A DNA stretch of 64,000 nt from assembly GCF_024347455.1 (NCBI RefSeq), contig NZ_AP025483.1, forward strand, positions 2,046,001-2,110,000. Reading direction: 5' to 3'. Positions within the stretch are counted from its first letter, which is position 1; the number at the start of each line of letters is the position of its first letter. The stretch comes from Vibrio echinoideorum (GTDB taxonomy: Bacteria > Pseudomonadota > Gammaproteobacteria > Enterobacterales > Vibrionaceae). Under the pieces are notes generated by a model. It was not told the DNA's origin, made no database searches, and saw only the letters and a list, made by a program, of their open reading frames with translations. The translations under genes were made by a program, and so were the position numbers. This document shows, piece after piece, positions 36,040 to 45,200 of the stretch.

Positions 36040-38475
36040 TTATTTGGTCGATGTAGTAAGTTCGCCAGTCGAGCTAGGCTGCGATTTGGTATGAGGCGTG
36101 TTTGAATAGTGAGTCTGTTTGTCGAAGATCATCAGCAAGCTAGGCAGCAAAATGAAGTCGACCACCAGCGCTATGAAAATCACAATCGCGCTGAGTAAGC
36201 CCATATCGGAGTTGAGTCTGAAGCTCGACATCGCCAGCACAGAGAAACCCGCCACAAGTACGACCGTGGTGATCCAGAGTGCGCGACCGACGGTGTGGAA
36301 GGCGTACCGAACCGCTTCTTCCGCTGATTTACCTTCTAATCGTGCACGTTGATATTTACTTAAGAAGTGCACTGCATCATCGACCACGATACCCAAAGTA
36401 AGGGTGACCACGACGGACAGACCAAGGTTGATTTCACCGGAGATAAGCGCCCACAAACCAAAGCCAATAATCGCCGGGGCAATGTTTGGTACTAGGCTGA
36501 TAATGCCCAAGCGAACCGAGCGCAATGCAAAGATCATCAAGCCAGAGATAAGTACTAAGGTGATAGGCAGAGTTGATAGCATGCTCGCCATGTTGGTTTC
36601 ACCAATGTGAGCAAACATCAGAGATGGACTGGATGCGACCACTTCATATTGAGGCGCATTGGCTGCAAACCATGAGTAAATACGCTCTTCGAGTTCCACC
36701 AATTCCACGCTGCCTAGGTTGTCTACCGTCAGCACCATTTTGATCGATGATTTATCGACGTTGATTTGGTCGTTCAAGTCCAAGCCGTACGGGAGAGACA
36801 TCTCATAAAGCAGCAGATATTGCGCGGCAAGTTCACGGTTAAGCGGCAGTTGATAATAGCTATCGTCATCGCCATGCATGTTCTTATTCAAACGCATGTA
36901 AACATCAGAAAGCGTGGCCACATGATCGGTTTCTGGTTGTACGCGTAGCCAATCGGTAAAGTCACCAATCGCTTGCAGGAAAACAGGATCAGCAATCGCT
37001 TGAGATTCGTTGGTTTTCACCGCAATACTGATGGTCGTCATGCCACTTACAGTCTGTTCCATGAAGTCTGCCGCTTGTCTGAACTCGCTTGAGGTATCGA
37101 AATACTTCACCGATTCATCATTTACTCTGTTCAATGGAATTAACGCGGCAGCGCCAACAATCACTAAGGTAGAAATCGGCAGCAGTGCTTTGCGGTTGGT
37201 CACCACAAAGTCGCCCAACTTATCCATGAAAGTGACTTTGCTTTCCGCTGCTTCATTGGCTGGTAAAGTCTTTACTGGCAATAGCTTTAACAGCGCAGGC
37301 AGCATAGTCACAGATAGGAAACACGCGATGATCACGCCCAATGCCGACAAGTTACCGAAGTCGCGCAATACGGGAGAATCCGACATGTTCATCATCAAGA
37401 AACCAATCGCTGTGGTTACTGAAGTAATCAAGATCGGCATGGCATTAAGCTTGATGCTGTATTGAATGGCTTGGGCTTTCTCCATACCCCGTTGCATCGC
37501 TTGTTTCATGGTCACAATCACGTGAACACAATCGGCAACAGCAAGGGTTAACACTAAGGTTGGCACGTTAACCGTTGCGGTGCTGAGGAACATCCCTGCC
37601 CAGCCAGACAAACCCATGGTCGCGACAATCGAAGAGATAATCACAACTAAGGTAGCAAGCACGCTAAAGAACGAGCGCAGCATAAAGGTTAGGAACACCA
37701 ACACCACTAACAGCATTAACGGCACCAGTGTTGAGCTGTCTTCTTGAGCCGAGGTCATAAAGGCGTTGTTCATGGCAATGATGCCCGCCTTATGGAATTC
37801 GACGTTGGGATATTGTGCTTCGTAGCGGTCAATCATAGAGTTGATGGCCGCAATGACTTCTTGCACTTCCGCCGTTTTGTCCACTTCGGGCAATTGCACC
37901 GTCACGTTAACAATGGTCACATCGCCGGAGGCCGATACCAATGCATTCTTAAGCAGTGGTTCGTTGAGCGCGATCTGTTTTACTTTGGCGATCCGCTCTG
38001 GCGTGTGCTCGTATTCTTCGTACAGCAAGTCTTCCACTAACAAGTCGTCTTCAACGGCTTCGGTATGCTGATAATTGGCAAGCGAATCGACACGGCTTGA
38101 GTACGGGATCTGCCACGCATCGACCGTGAGGTTTTGAATTAAGGTGAGGGTTTCTGGGGTGAAGACATTGCCGCCTTCAGGTGCGACAACAATCGCAAGG
38201 TTGTCGGTTTTCGCAAAGGTAGTTTGAATTTCATCGAACGCCATCAACTGTTTGTTGGTGCCTTCGAAAAATATGTTGTAATCCCCTCTAAAGTAGAGGT
38301 TCTTCGCCCCTAATGCAGAGAGCATGATGATTGAAAAAACCACCAGCAGAACGATAAACGAACGCTTGGTCGGTATTGAGTGCCAACTGTTATTTAGATC
38401 CCCGTTTACGCTATCGACATTACGGTTATCTCGATTTTGGTGATCGAGAGCGGGCTTCTGGCTGTCATGTTCCAT
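36040..38475 (-). CDS. RND-superfamily (MmpL-type) inner-membrane transporter
   Basis: An 811-residue transporter with the RND plan: one helix near residue 45, a large periplasmic loop (about 65-240), five helices, a second helix-loop-helix unit (loop about 460-640) and five final helices. Sterol-sensing-type and MMPL signatures are visible: TVNVPTLVLTLAVADCVHVIVT and VVVTLTLGIVVDDAVHFLSKYQRARLEG, whose acidic residues in the helix probably relay protons. ATG at 38475 has GGAGA upstream; the frame is open to 38547 without a better site. A palindromic operator lies 16 bases before the start. It leads the operon with the LolA-like and barrel genes. Confidence 0.88.
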   Translation of the reverse strand: MEHDSQKPALDHQNRDNRNVDSVNGDLNNSWHSIPTKRSFIVLLVVFSIIMLSALGAKNLYFRGDYNIFFEGTNKQLMAFDEIQTTFAKTDNLAIVVAPEGGNVFTPETLTLIQNLTVDAWQIPYSSRVDSLANYQHTEAVEDDLLVEDLLYEEYEHTPERIAKVKQIALNEPLLKNALVSASGDVTIVNVTVQLPEVDKTAEVQEVIAAINSMIDRYEAQYPNVEFHKAGIIAMNNAFMTSAQEDSSTLVPLMLLVVLVFLTFMLRSFFSVLATLVVIISSIVATMGLSGWAGMFLSTATVNVPTLVLTLAVADCVHVIVTMKQAMQRGMEKAQAIQYSIKLNAMPILITSVTTAIGFLMMNMSDSPVLRDFGNLSALGVIIACFLSVTMLPALLKLLPVKTLPANEAAESKVTFMDKLGDFVVTNRKALLPISTLVIVGAAALIPLNRVNDESVKYFDTSSEFRQAADFMEQTVSGMTTISIAVKTNESQAIADPVFLQAIGDFTDWLRVQPETDHVATLSDVYMRLNKNMHGDDDSYYQLPLNRELAAQYLLLYEMSLPYGLDLNDQINVDKSSIKMVLTVDNLGSVELVELEERIYSWFAANAPQYEVVASSPSLMFAHIGETNMASMLSTLPITLVLISGLMIFALRSVRLGIISLVPNIAPAIIGFGLWALISGEINLGLSVVVTLTLGIVVDDAVHFLSKYQRARLEGKSAEEAVRYAFHTVGRALWITTVVLVAGFSVLAMSSFRLNSDMGLLSAIVIFIALVVDFILLPSLLMIFDKQTHYSNTPHTKSQPSSTGELTTSTK

Positions 38476-38490
38476 CACAGTCTCCATTTG

Positions 38491-38503
38491 TGACGATTCG
38501 TCA
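38491..38503. promoter_or_regulatory. TetR-type operator, site 1
   Basis: TGACGATTCGTCA, a perfect palindrome with 6-bp arms, just before the RND start codon. Confidence 0.7.
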
Positions 38504-38601
38504 TAGTTGTGTCTTAAAAAGCCAGCCGAAGCTGACAAAAGACACAATTCTTAGTCATACACTCTAGAAAACCAAAACAACACTAGGCAAACTTAAGTTT
38601 A

Positions 38602-38614
38602 TGACGAATCGTCA
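38602..38614. promoter_or_regulatory. TetR-type operator, site 2
   Basis: TGACGAATCGTCA, same palindrome as site 1 on the opposite strand, in the spacer between the TetR gene end and the RND gene start. It probably overlaps the RND promoter. Confidence 0.7.
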
Positions 38615-38658
38615 CCAATGGTTATTAATAAACCCACATAGGTGGGTTTAGTTGAAGC

Positions 38659-39444
38659 TTATCGACCTACTGACTCTAAGTAAGCGACTTCTTCACTGAA
38701 CAGTTCTTGTTCTACACGGCGCCAGGTTTTACGGTAATCCCAATCACTCGAAAGGGGCTGCCAGTTGAGACCGTCTAAAATCATGTTCGCGTTATGTAAT
38801 ACTGAATACGGATCTTGTAACCGCTTGATACAATGACTGTTTGAAGCATTCTGAGACAAAGCATTTGAACCAAATGCGATTGACCAGTTGGCGAATACGA
38901 TGGCATCTGAACCCACGCCAGAAGAGAACTTTAGGTCACCGGCTTCTACTGCTTGATTGACGAGCAGATCCGCTTGTTCGATAACGATTTCTTCTAATTG
39001 ATTCATCTCGGCCACGCGTGCACTGGAGGCTTTCTCTAGTACCCATGGGCTTTTCGCCATAATCGCGCAAGTTGATAATACCGGTTCCATACGAGCATAA
39101 ACTCGGTACGCAACGTGCAATGCGACAATCTTTTCGCGTGAGTTGCCTTCAAACTCTCCAGAACGAGCAAACAACAGTGCCTCAGACTTTAGAGAATGAA
39201 TACATAACGCTAAAACCACGTCTTCTTTACTGCAAAAGTGATTGTATATCGTACCTTTAGAATAAGAGCTTGCCGCCGTTAGCCTATCCATCGTCAGGTT
39301 TCCGAACCCTTGTTCTCGAACCAGATCTTTTGCTAACAACATCAATTCTACTTCTCGGTCGGCTATGGATTGCTGCTTCTTAGACAGCACCGCCTTGCAA
39401 CCAAAGATACTTTGTTTATCGCCTTTACAACCAAAGCCAAACAT
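38659..39444 (-). CDS. TetR/AcrR-family transcriptional regulator
   Basis: A 261-residue repressor-type protein. The TetR HTH domain lies at about 25-75 (LLAKDLVREQGFGNLTMDRLTAASSYSKGTIYNHFCSKEDVV). The ligand-binding half follows and is variable (ALHVAYRVYARMEPVLSTCAIMAKSPWVLEKASSARVAEMNQLE). The first 24 residues are unusual, with two cysteines (FGFGCKGDKQSIFGCK). It ends upstream of the RND gene on the same strand, and matching palindromes occur both near its own promoter and near the RND start, so it probably controls itself and the RND/LolA-like/barrel operon. Ligand unknown. The ribosome-binding site at this start is weak. Confidence 0.88.
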   Translation of the reverse strand: MFGFGCKGDKQSIFGCKAVLSKKQQSIADREVELMLLAKDLVREQGFGNLTMDRLTAASSYSKGTIYNHFCSKEDVVLALCIHSLKSEALLFARSGEFEGNSREKIVALHVAYRVYARMEPVLSTCAIMAKSPWVLEKASSARVAEMNQLEEIVIEQADLLVNQAVEAGDLKFSSGVGSDAIVFANWSIAFGSNALSQNASNSHCIKRLQDPYSVLHNANMILDGLNWQPLSSDWDYRKTWRRVEQELFSEEVAYLESVGR

Positions 39445-39556
39445 AATTTTTCAGTCCGTATTTGAGCTTAGCTATTACCTAAGCTTAATCAGCATTTAAA
39501 ACGCTCCTGTCTAATATATTAACACGAATAGTAAATTCATGTGGTTAACCATTTTA

Positions 39557-39586
39557 TGACGCTTCGTCATTTCTGACTTATCGTCA
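39557..39586. promoter_or_regulatory. TetR-type operators, sites 3 and 4
   Basis: TGACGCTTCGTCA (39557-39569) and TGACTTATCGTCA (39574-39586), one-mismatch and two-mismatch forms of sites 1 and 2, centred 17 bases apart and about 115-140 bases before the tetR start. The rest of 39445-39995 shows no gene. Confidence 0.6.
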
Positions 39587-39995
39587 TAATAGCGCAAATA
39601 TTGATCATATCAAGGTGTTTTATAAATTTAATATTATTTGTGAATGGATGGGCAAATATGTCAATACATAGATAAGTAAATTATCAGTAGTCACTAGAAA
39701 GAAGGTTGGCACTTTCATGAAGACAACACAAAAGTTAGAAGCTCATTCTGAACGTTAATAGACCACATTATTTTAAGCCTTGGTGCAGAATCAGACACGA
39801 AAAATACGACCGTAAACCCCATCTTTAGCCACCTTCTGACCTAAAATGAATGAGTGTAGGCTTACTTTTTGGGGCAGACCTCTCCTTATGGTCAATATTT
39901 GGCTTACTAATGTCGTTTTCTGTTAAGTTGCTATAAATTCGGTAAGGGGTGACTTACAATAGTGACAACGACTTACCTTTTTTGAGAACACGATA

Positions 39996-40775
39996 TTGAG
40001 CGCCAAATATTCTTATTTAGCTTGGCAAGTGAATACTTCTAGCCCAGCGGAAAAGCTGGTTTTATTGATGCTTGCAGATGGTGCTGATGAATTCGGTTAC
40101 ACCAATGTGTGCCTGCAAGCGGCAGGTCAGCTTTGTGCTCTCTCGACGTTCGGTTTAGCCGACTGCCTTAAGTGCTTAGTCGACCAAGGTTTTCTCGATA
40201 AAGTAAAAGTAGATTATCGAGGCAAAAAAGAAATACACGTTTTCAAAATGCTCATTGAAAGAGAGCAAGCTGCAGTTCAAGTTGAAGCTCAACCGACCAA
40301 TAGCATACCGGTTTACTCTACTGCACCTGCACCTGCACCTGCACCTGCACCAAAGTTTCAGCCAGCGCCGGCACCGATGCAACATACGCAGTATGCCCCT
40401 CGCCCACAAAGCCGAGGCTCAATGACCAGCAATACCGTTTCAACCCATGATCTTGATGAAGAGATCATTCCAACATGGGCTGAACGTGCTTTTAAATTCT
40501 CCGGCCTTGCTGGTGACCATAATTTAATATGGAAAAAATTTGTCCTCTGGTATAAAGCCAAAGCCAATGAACTAATGCCAATATCACGCATCGAATCTAA
40601 GTTGCAGTATTGGTTAGTTAACGAGAAGCAAAATGAAAGACAACAACAGCAGAAGACCGCTCAATATTCAGGAAATGCAGGACAAGCTCAAGGAAATGGG
40701 TATAGACAAAAGCTTAGCCCATCTGAACGCTTCAGGCAGCAGCTCATTCAAAAAGGCAAAAAGCCAACCTTCTGA
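39996..40775 (+). CDS. DnaT-like primosomal/replication protein
   Basis: A 259-residue protein. Residues 1-90 look like a winged-helix domain of the DnaT/phage replication type (SYLAWQVNTSSPAEKLVLLMLADGADEFGYTNVCLQAAGQLCALS). Residues 95-145 are a disordered linker with an Ala-Pro tract encoded by CTGCAC x5 (40321-40350). A DnaT C-terminal-like domain follows (TWAERAFKFSGLAGDHNLIWKKFVLWYKAKANELMPISRIESKLQYWLV), then a Gln-rich tail. It probably has a role in replication restart or primosome loading. The start is TTG at 39996, with GAGAA upstream; no ATG fits the domain start. Its last 143 bases overlap the next gene. Confidence 0.72.
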   Translation: MSAKYSYLAWQVNTSSPAEKLVLLMLADGADEFGYTNVCLQAAGQLCALSTFGLADCLKCLVDQGFLDKVKVDYRGKKEIHVFKMLIEREQAAVQVEAQPTNSIPVYSTAPAPAPAPAPKFQPAPAPMQHTQYAPRPQSRGSMTSNTVSTHDLDEEIIPTWAERAFKFSGLAGDHNLIWKKFVLWYKAKANELMPISRIESKLQYWLVNEKQNERQQQQKTAQYSGNAGQAQGNGYRQKLSPSERFRQQLIQKGKKPTF

Positions 40776-41481
40776 GCCAGCTCAACCTGTTGTTCCTGAC
40801 GCTACAGTACAGCCTAACGCACCTGAAGTGATTGAAGCACAAAGTACAGAAGTGAACGTAGCGACACCAAACGCTGCGAGCTCTGGTGCGTCTCAACAAG
40901 TGCCTGTTGTTGATCAAGATCCAGCAGAGTTAGAGCTAACCGATTGGTGTATCCATGTGTTTGGTTCTTTCTTGAGCGTGTACGAAACTCAGTGGGAATA
41001 CCAATACGGTAGTGAACCAAGCGGTAAGTTTCTTGAGTTTGCCCACTCTGTTGACTCAGACGGCCTAAACCGCGTGTTAATGCACTGCCACGAACGTATT
41101 CAGCTTGGTAACAGCTGGCCGCCGCAAATGGGTGAGCTTTGGATCCTGAAAGATTCTTTGACTGAAGAAGAGTTGCTGGATAGCCGTATTCGAGTGTTGT
41201 CGCGTAGTGCTGCGAACAAGATTGAGAAATGGTTAATTCAAAACAAGCTGTATGACTTAAAGCGCACTGCGGAAAACAAGCTCGATGGCCTGTTTAAGAA
41301 ATACTACTTGGAAGCAAAGCGTTTAGATGAGAAAGGTATGCTGGAAACAGAATTGCCGCAGTTCCTTCTTGCCGCTAACTCAGTGAAGAACTTGAACGAC
41401 TTGAAACGCGAAGAGTACGAAAGCCAACACGGCAAAGCGGTTAACCCAAGAATTCAGAAGATTCTAAACAGTAAGAAATAG
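40633..41481 (+). CDS. Unknown protein overlapping the DnaT-like gene
   Basis: A 282-residue protein of unknown family. Residues 1-95 are low-complexity (Ser/Ala/Pro/Val-rich, with a NIQEMQDKLKEMGIDKSL helix first), and 100-282 form a folded, mainly helical domain with ELTDWCIHVFGSFLSVYETQWEYQYG, HERIQLGNSWPPQMGELWILKDSLTEEELLDSRIRVLSRS and a C-terminal LLAANSVKNLNDLKREEYESQHG. The middle part resembles replication-P/DnaC-loader accessory proteins in style only. The start at 40633 overlaps the DnaT-like gene by 143 bases; a Met 14 codons later would still overlap by 101. It is likely co-expressed with, and may act with, that protein. Confidence 0.7.
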   Translation: MKDNNSRRPLNIQEMQDKLKEMGIDKSLAHLNASGSSSFKKAKSQPSEPAQPVVPDATVQPNAPEVIEAQSTEVNVATPNAASSGASQQVPVVDQDPAELELTDWCIHVFGSFLSVYETQWEYQYGSEPSGKFLEFAHSVDSDGLNRVLMHCHERIQLGNSWPPQMGELWILKDSLTEEELLDSRIRVLSRSAANKIEKWLIQNKLYDLKRTAENKLDGLFKKYYLEAKRLDEKGMLETELPQFLLAANSVKNLNDLKREEYESQHGKAVNPRIQKILNSKK

Positions 41482-41540
41482 CGCTGCTCGCTTAACTTAT
41501 ACCGCTTAAGTCAACGACATTACTATTCTACAGATACAAA

Positions 41541-41567
41541 AATGCCAGCTATCAAGCTGGCATTTTT
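41541..41567 (+). terminator. Rho-independent terminator
   Basis: AATGCCAGCT/AGCTGGCATT with a 4-base loop and TTTTTAT after it, about 60 bases after the previous stop; it can also serve the minus-strand gene at 41633. Confidence 0.88.
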
Positions 41568-41632
41568 TATTGAATTCTTACGAACTCTTTAACGACTATC
41601 CGACCGTTATTTACGATCGCCTTACTGATTAA

Positions 41633-42127
41633 TTACAGTAGGTGGATAGTTGCGTTTAGAGAGAAAACGCCAGAGTCGTCATCTTTCATTTTGAAGTTTT
41701 GGTAGCTAGCGCCAACAGATAGTGGACCAAAAATAAAGTACTCAGCGCCAACTGCAAACATTACGTCTACATCGTCTTGCTTAAAGTTATCGCCTTTCAC
41801 TTCGTATGAGTGAAGACCACCTTTCGCGTATACGTGTAGAGGACCGAAATCGATGCTTGGTTTGATCGCTAGGTAAGCTGTGCTTACGTCAACACCTTGT
41901 TTAGCGCGGTTACCGTAGCTAACGTTGTCGAAAGAACCAAGATCCCAGTAACCCGCTTCAACACCAATTAATGGAAGGATACCAGTACCCACGTGGATAC
42001 CCATCGCCGTTTCATCTTCACCAGCAAATGAGTTTTGACCACCCATTACGCCGCCGTACAACCAAGAATCAGCCATTGCTGTTGAAGATGCACCTAGCAG
42101 TGCTAGTGCCAATAACGTTTTTTTCAT
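41633..42127 (-). CDS. Small outer-membrane beta-barrel protein (YfaZ-like)
   Basis: A 164-residue protein with a clear signal peptide (MKKTLLALALLGASSTAMA) and eight-strand-like amphipathic repeats (GIHVGTGILPLIGVEAGYWDLGSF, HVYAKGGLHSYEV, DVDVMFAVGAEYFIFGPLSVGASYQNF), ending with a hydrophobic strand. It resembles small OmpA/OmpW/YfaZ-style barrels. The start at 42127 has AAAGG upstream; the frame runs 18 codons further without support. Role unknown. Confidence 0.82.
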   Translation of the reverse strand: MKKTLLALALLGASSTAMADSWLYGGVMGGQNSFAGEDETAMGIHVGTGILPLIGVEAGYWDLGSFDNVSYGNRAKQGVDVSTAYLAIKPSIDFGPLHVYAKGGLHSYEVKGDNFKQDDVDVMFAVGAEYFIFGPLSVGASYQNFKMKDDDSGVFSLNATIHLL

Positions 42128-42269
42128 ATTCGACCTTTTCGTCCTAGTGGCAGGCCTTGCGTGGTAATAAATTGCCACCAAGTTGCCCTTTTTGTAGTAA
42201 CTATTTAATTAGTATAGCAATAAGCAAGATTTATACCCAAACCTTGCCATTGCGTCTAGCTTTATTCCT

Positions 42270-45200
42270 TTAACAAGCATCAATAGCGTTTTTAACACGC
42301 TTATCTGATACAGGGTAAGGCGTACCGAGCTGCTGTGCGAAGAAGCTTACACGAAGCTCTTCTATCATCCAACGCACCTCTTTTACATTTTCTGGAACCG
42401 CGATCCCTTTTGGGATTTTATTCAGCAGCTCTTTGTAATCATTCATTACTGACTCAACTTTGATCATATGCAAGCGATCTTTGTTAGGGTCAATCGGCAG
42501 TTTTTCCATGCGACGCTCAATGGCTCTCATATAGCGTAGAATATCCGGCAGACGTTTCCACCCGCATTCTGTGGCAAACCCCTTAAAAATCAAACCTTCT
42601 ACCTGAGCTTTTATGTCAGAAAGTGCGAATGCCATTGAAAGATCAACACGTCCTTTCAGCTTCTTACTAATGCTGAATGCCGTCGTTAGGATAGTTTCAA
42701 CCTGTTGAGCAATCTCAACCACGCTGTCACCCAGTTCTGCACGTACGTGTTCTTTCAGTGCTTCAAACTGCTCTGGCTCCCAAACCAAACCGCCCTTCTC
42801 TTCAATCAGCTTATCAATACCACAAGCGATACAGTCATCGATAAGATCGAGCACCTGTCCGTATGGGTTGAAATACAAGCCAAGCTTAGATTTGTTCGGC
42901 AAGTTAGAGTGCAAATATTTGATCGGCGATGGCACGTTCAACAGGATTAAACGACGCTGGCCCGATTTCATTGCAGAGATCTGTTCTTGCTCAGTTTCGA
43001 ACAGCTTAATCTCTACGCTGTCTTTAGAATCCACCAGCGCAGGGAAGGCTTTAACATCGTAGCCGCCGCGTTTCTGTTGGTAAACTTTTGGTAGCTCACC
43101 AAAGCTCCACGTGTGCAGGTTCTGCTGTTCGATGTCATCGTCTGCCACTTTAGAAAGCGTTTCTTGAACCTTGTCTTTTAGGCTTTCTTTCAACTCATGC
43201 AAGTCTTTCTGTTCTTTCAGCTTACGCTTGCGATGATCTACGGCGCGGAATGTTACCTTTAAGTGCTCAGGGATCTGGTCTAACTTCCAGTCATCACGTA
43301 CCACTTCTACACCCGTCATGCGGCGCAGCTCTTTCTCAAGAGAATCCAACAACGGAGCTTCTAACGGTGTAACACGAGCCAAGAACGCATCGGCGTAGTT
43401 TGGCGCAGGTACAAAGTTACGGCGTAGCGTTTTTGGTAGCGACTTAATTAAGCTGATCACCAATTCCTGACGTAGGCCTGGGATCTGCCAATCGAAGCCG
43501 TTTTGGTCGATCTGGTTCAAGATAGGCAGCGGGATATGTACCGTTACACCATCGTTGTCATCGCCCGGCTCAAATTGGTAGCTCAACTTCAGCTTGATGC
43601 CATTTTGGTGCCAGAAATTCGGGTAATCCAAATCAGTAACGTGGCTTGCATCGCCTCGGAACAGCATCGACTTTTCAAAGTTCAGCAACTCAGGTGTTTT
43701 TTGGCTGGTTTGCTTCCACCATGAATCAAAGTGACGGCCTGAAACAGCCTCTTCACCAACACGTTGGTCATAGAAATCGAACAGCTCATCATCGTCGATC
43801 AAGATGTCACGACGACGCGATTTATGCTCTAGCTCTTCCACTTCTTGCAGTAGCTTGCGGTTCTGCTTGAAGAAGGCGTGCTTGGTTTCCCACTCACCTT
43901 CGACTAATGCACTGCGTACAAACAACTCACGGCTGACGGTGGCATCAATCGCTCCGTAGTTCACCAAACGTTTCGGGATGATTGGGATTCCGTAGAGCAT
44001 CACTTTCTCGTGAGCCATTACTGCCGCTTGCTTCTTCGACCAATGTGGTTCGCTGTAGCTGCGCTTAATCAGGTGTTTTGCTAGTGGTTCAATCCATTCA
44101 GGCTGAATCTTCGCGATAACACGACCCCAAAGTTTTGAGGTTTCCACCAGCTCAGCAGACATGATCCACTTAGGCTGTTTCTTAAATAAGCCAGACGCAG
44201 GGAAGATATGGAAACGCGCGTTACGAGCACCTTGATATTCATTCTTCTCTTGGTCTTTCATACCGATATGAGAAAGCAGGCCCGATAGCAGAGACATGTG
44301 AATGCCATCGTAACCGCCCGGTTCACTATTCAGCTTGGTGTCCAGTTCACGCATCGCTTGGTGAATTTGGAAGTACACATCTTGCCATTCACGAATGCGT
44401 AAATAGTTTAGGTAATCTTGCTTACACTGTTTGCGGAATTGATTACTCGACAGCTCTTTTTGTTGCTGCTTGATGTAATCCCACAAGTTCACAAATGTGA
44501 TGAAATCTGATTCTTTATCAAAGAAGCGTTTGTGCTTCTCGTCAGAAGATTGTTGCTTGTCTGATGGACGCTCACGCGGATCTTGAATCGACAATGCAGA
44601 AGCAATAACCATCACTTCATGAAGGCATCGGTTGCTTGGTGCTTCAATCACCATACGCGCCAAACGAGGATCAATCGGCAACTTAGCCAGCTTGCGGCCA
44701 ATCGGCGTTAGCTTCTTCTTGTCGTCGCCTTGATTCTTGTTTTTGTTCGCAGACGGTTCTGTTGTTGCGATCGCACCGAGCTCTTCAAGTAGCCTTACAC
44801 CATCTTGAATATTACGCTTATCGGGTGCTTCAACAAATGGGAATGCTTGAATATCGCCTAGACCGAGAGCCGTCATCTGAAGGATAACGGACGCTAGGTT
44901 AGTACGAAGAATCTCTGGGTCGGTAAACTCTGGGCGTGATTCGAAATCTTCCTCAGAGTACAGACGAATACAGATACCCTCAGCAACACGACCACAACGA
45001 CCTTTACGTTGGTTAGCACTCGCTTGAGATACTGGCTCAATCGGTAGGCGCTGTACTTTAGTACGATAGCTATAACGGCTAATACGCGCTGTACCTGGGT
45101 CGATAACATACTTGATGCCCGGTACGGTTAACGAGGTTTCTGCCACGTTGGTCGCGAGAACAATGCGTCGTCCAGTATGAGACTGGAAGATACGGTTCTG

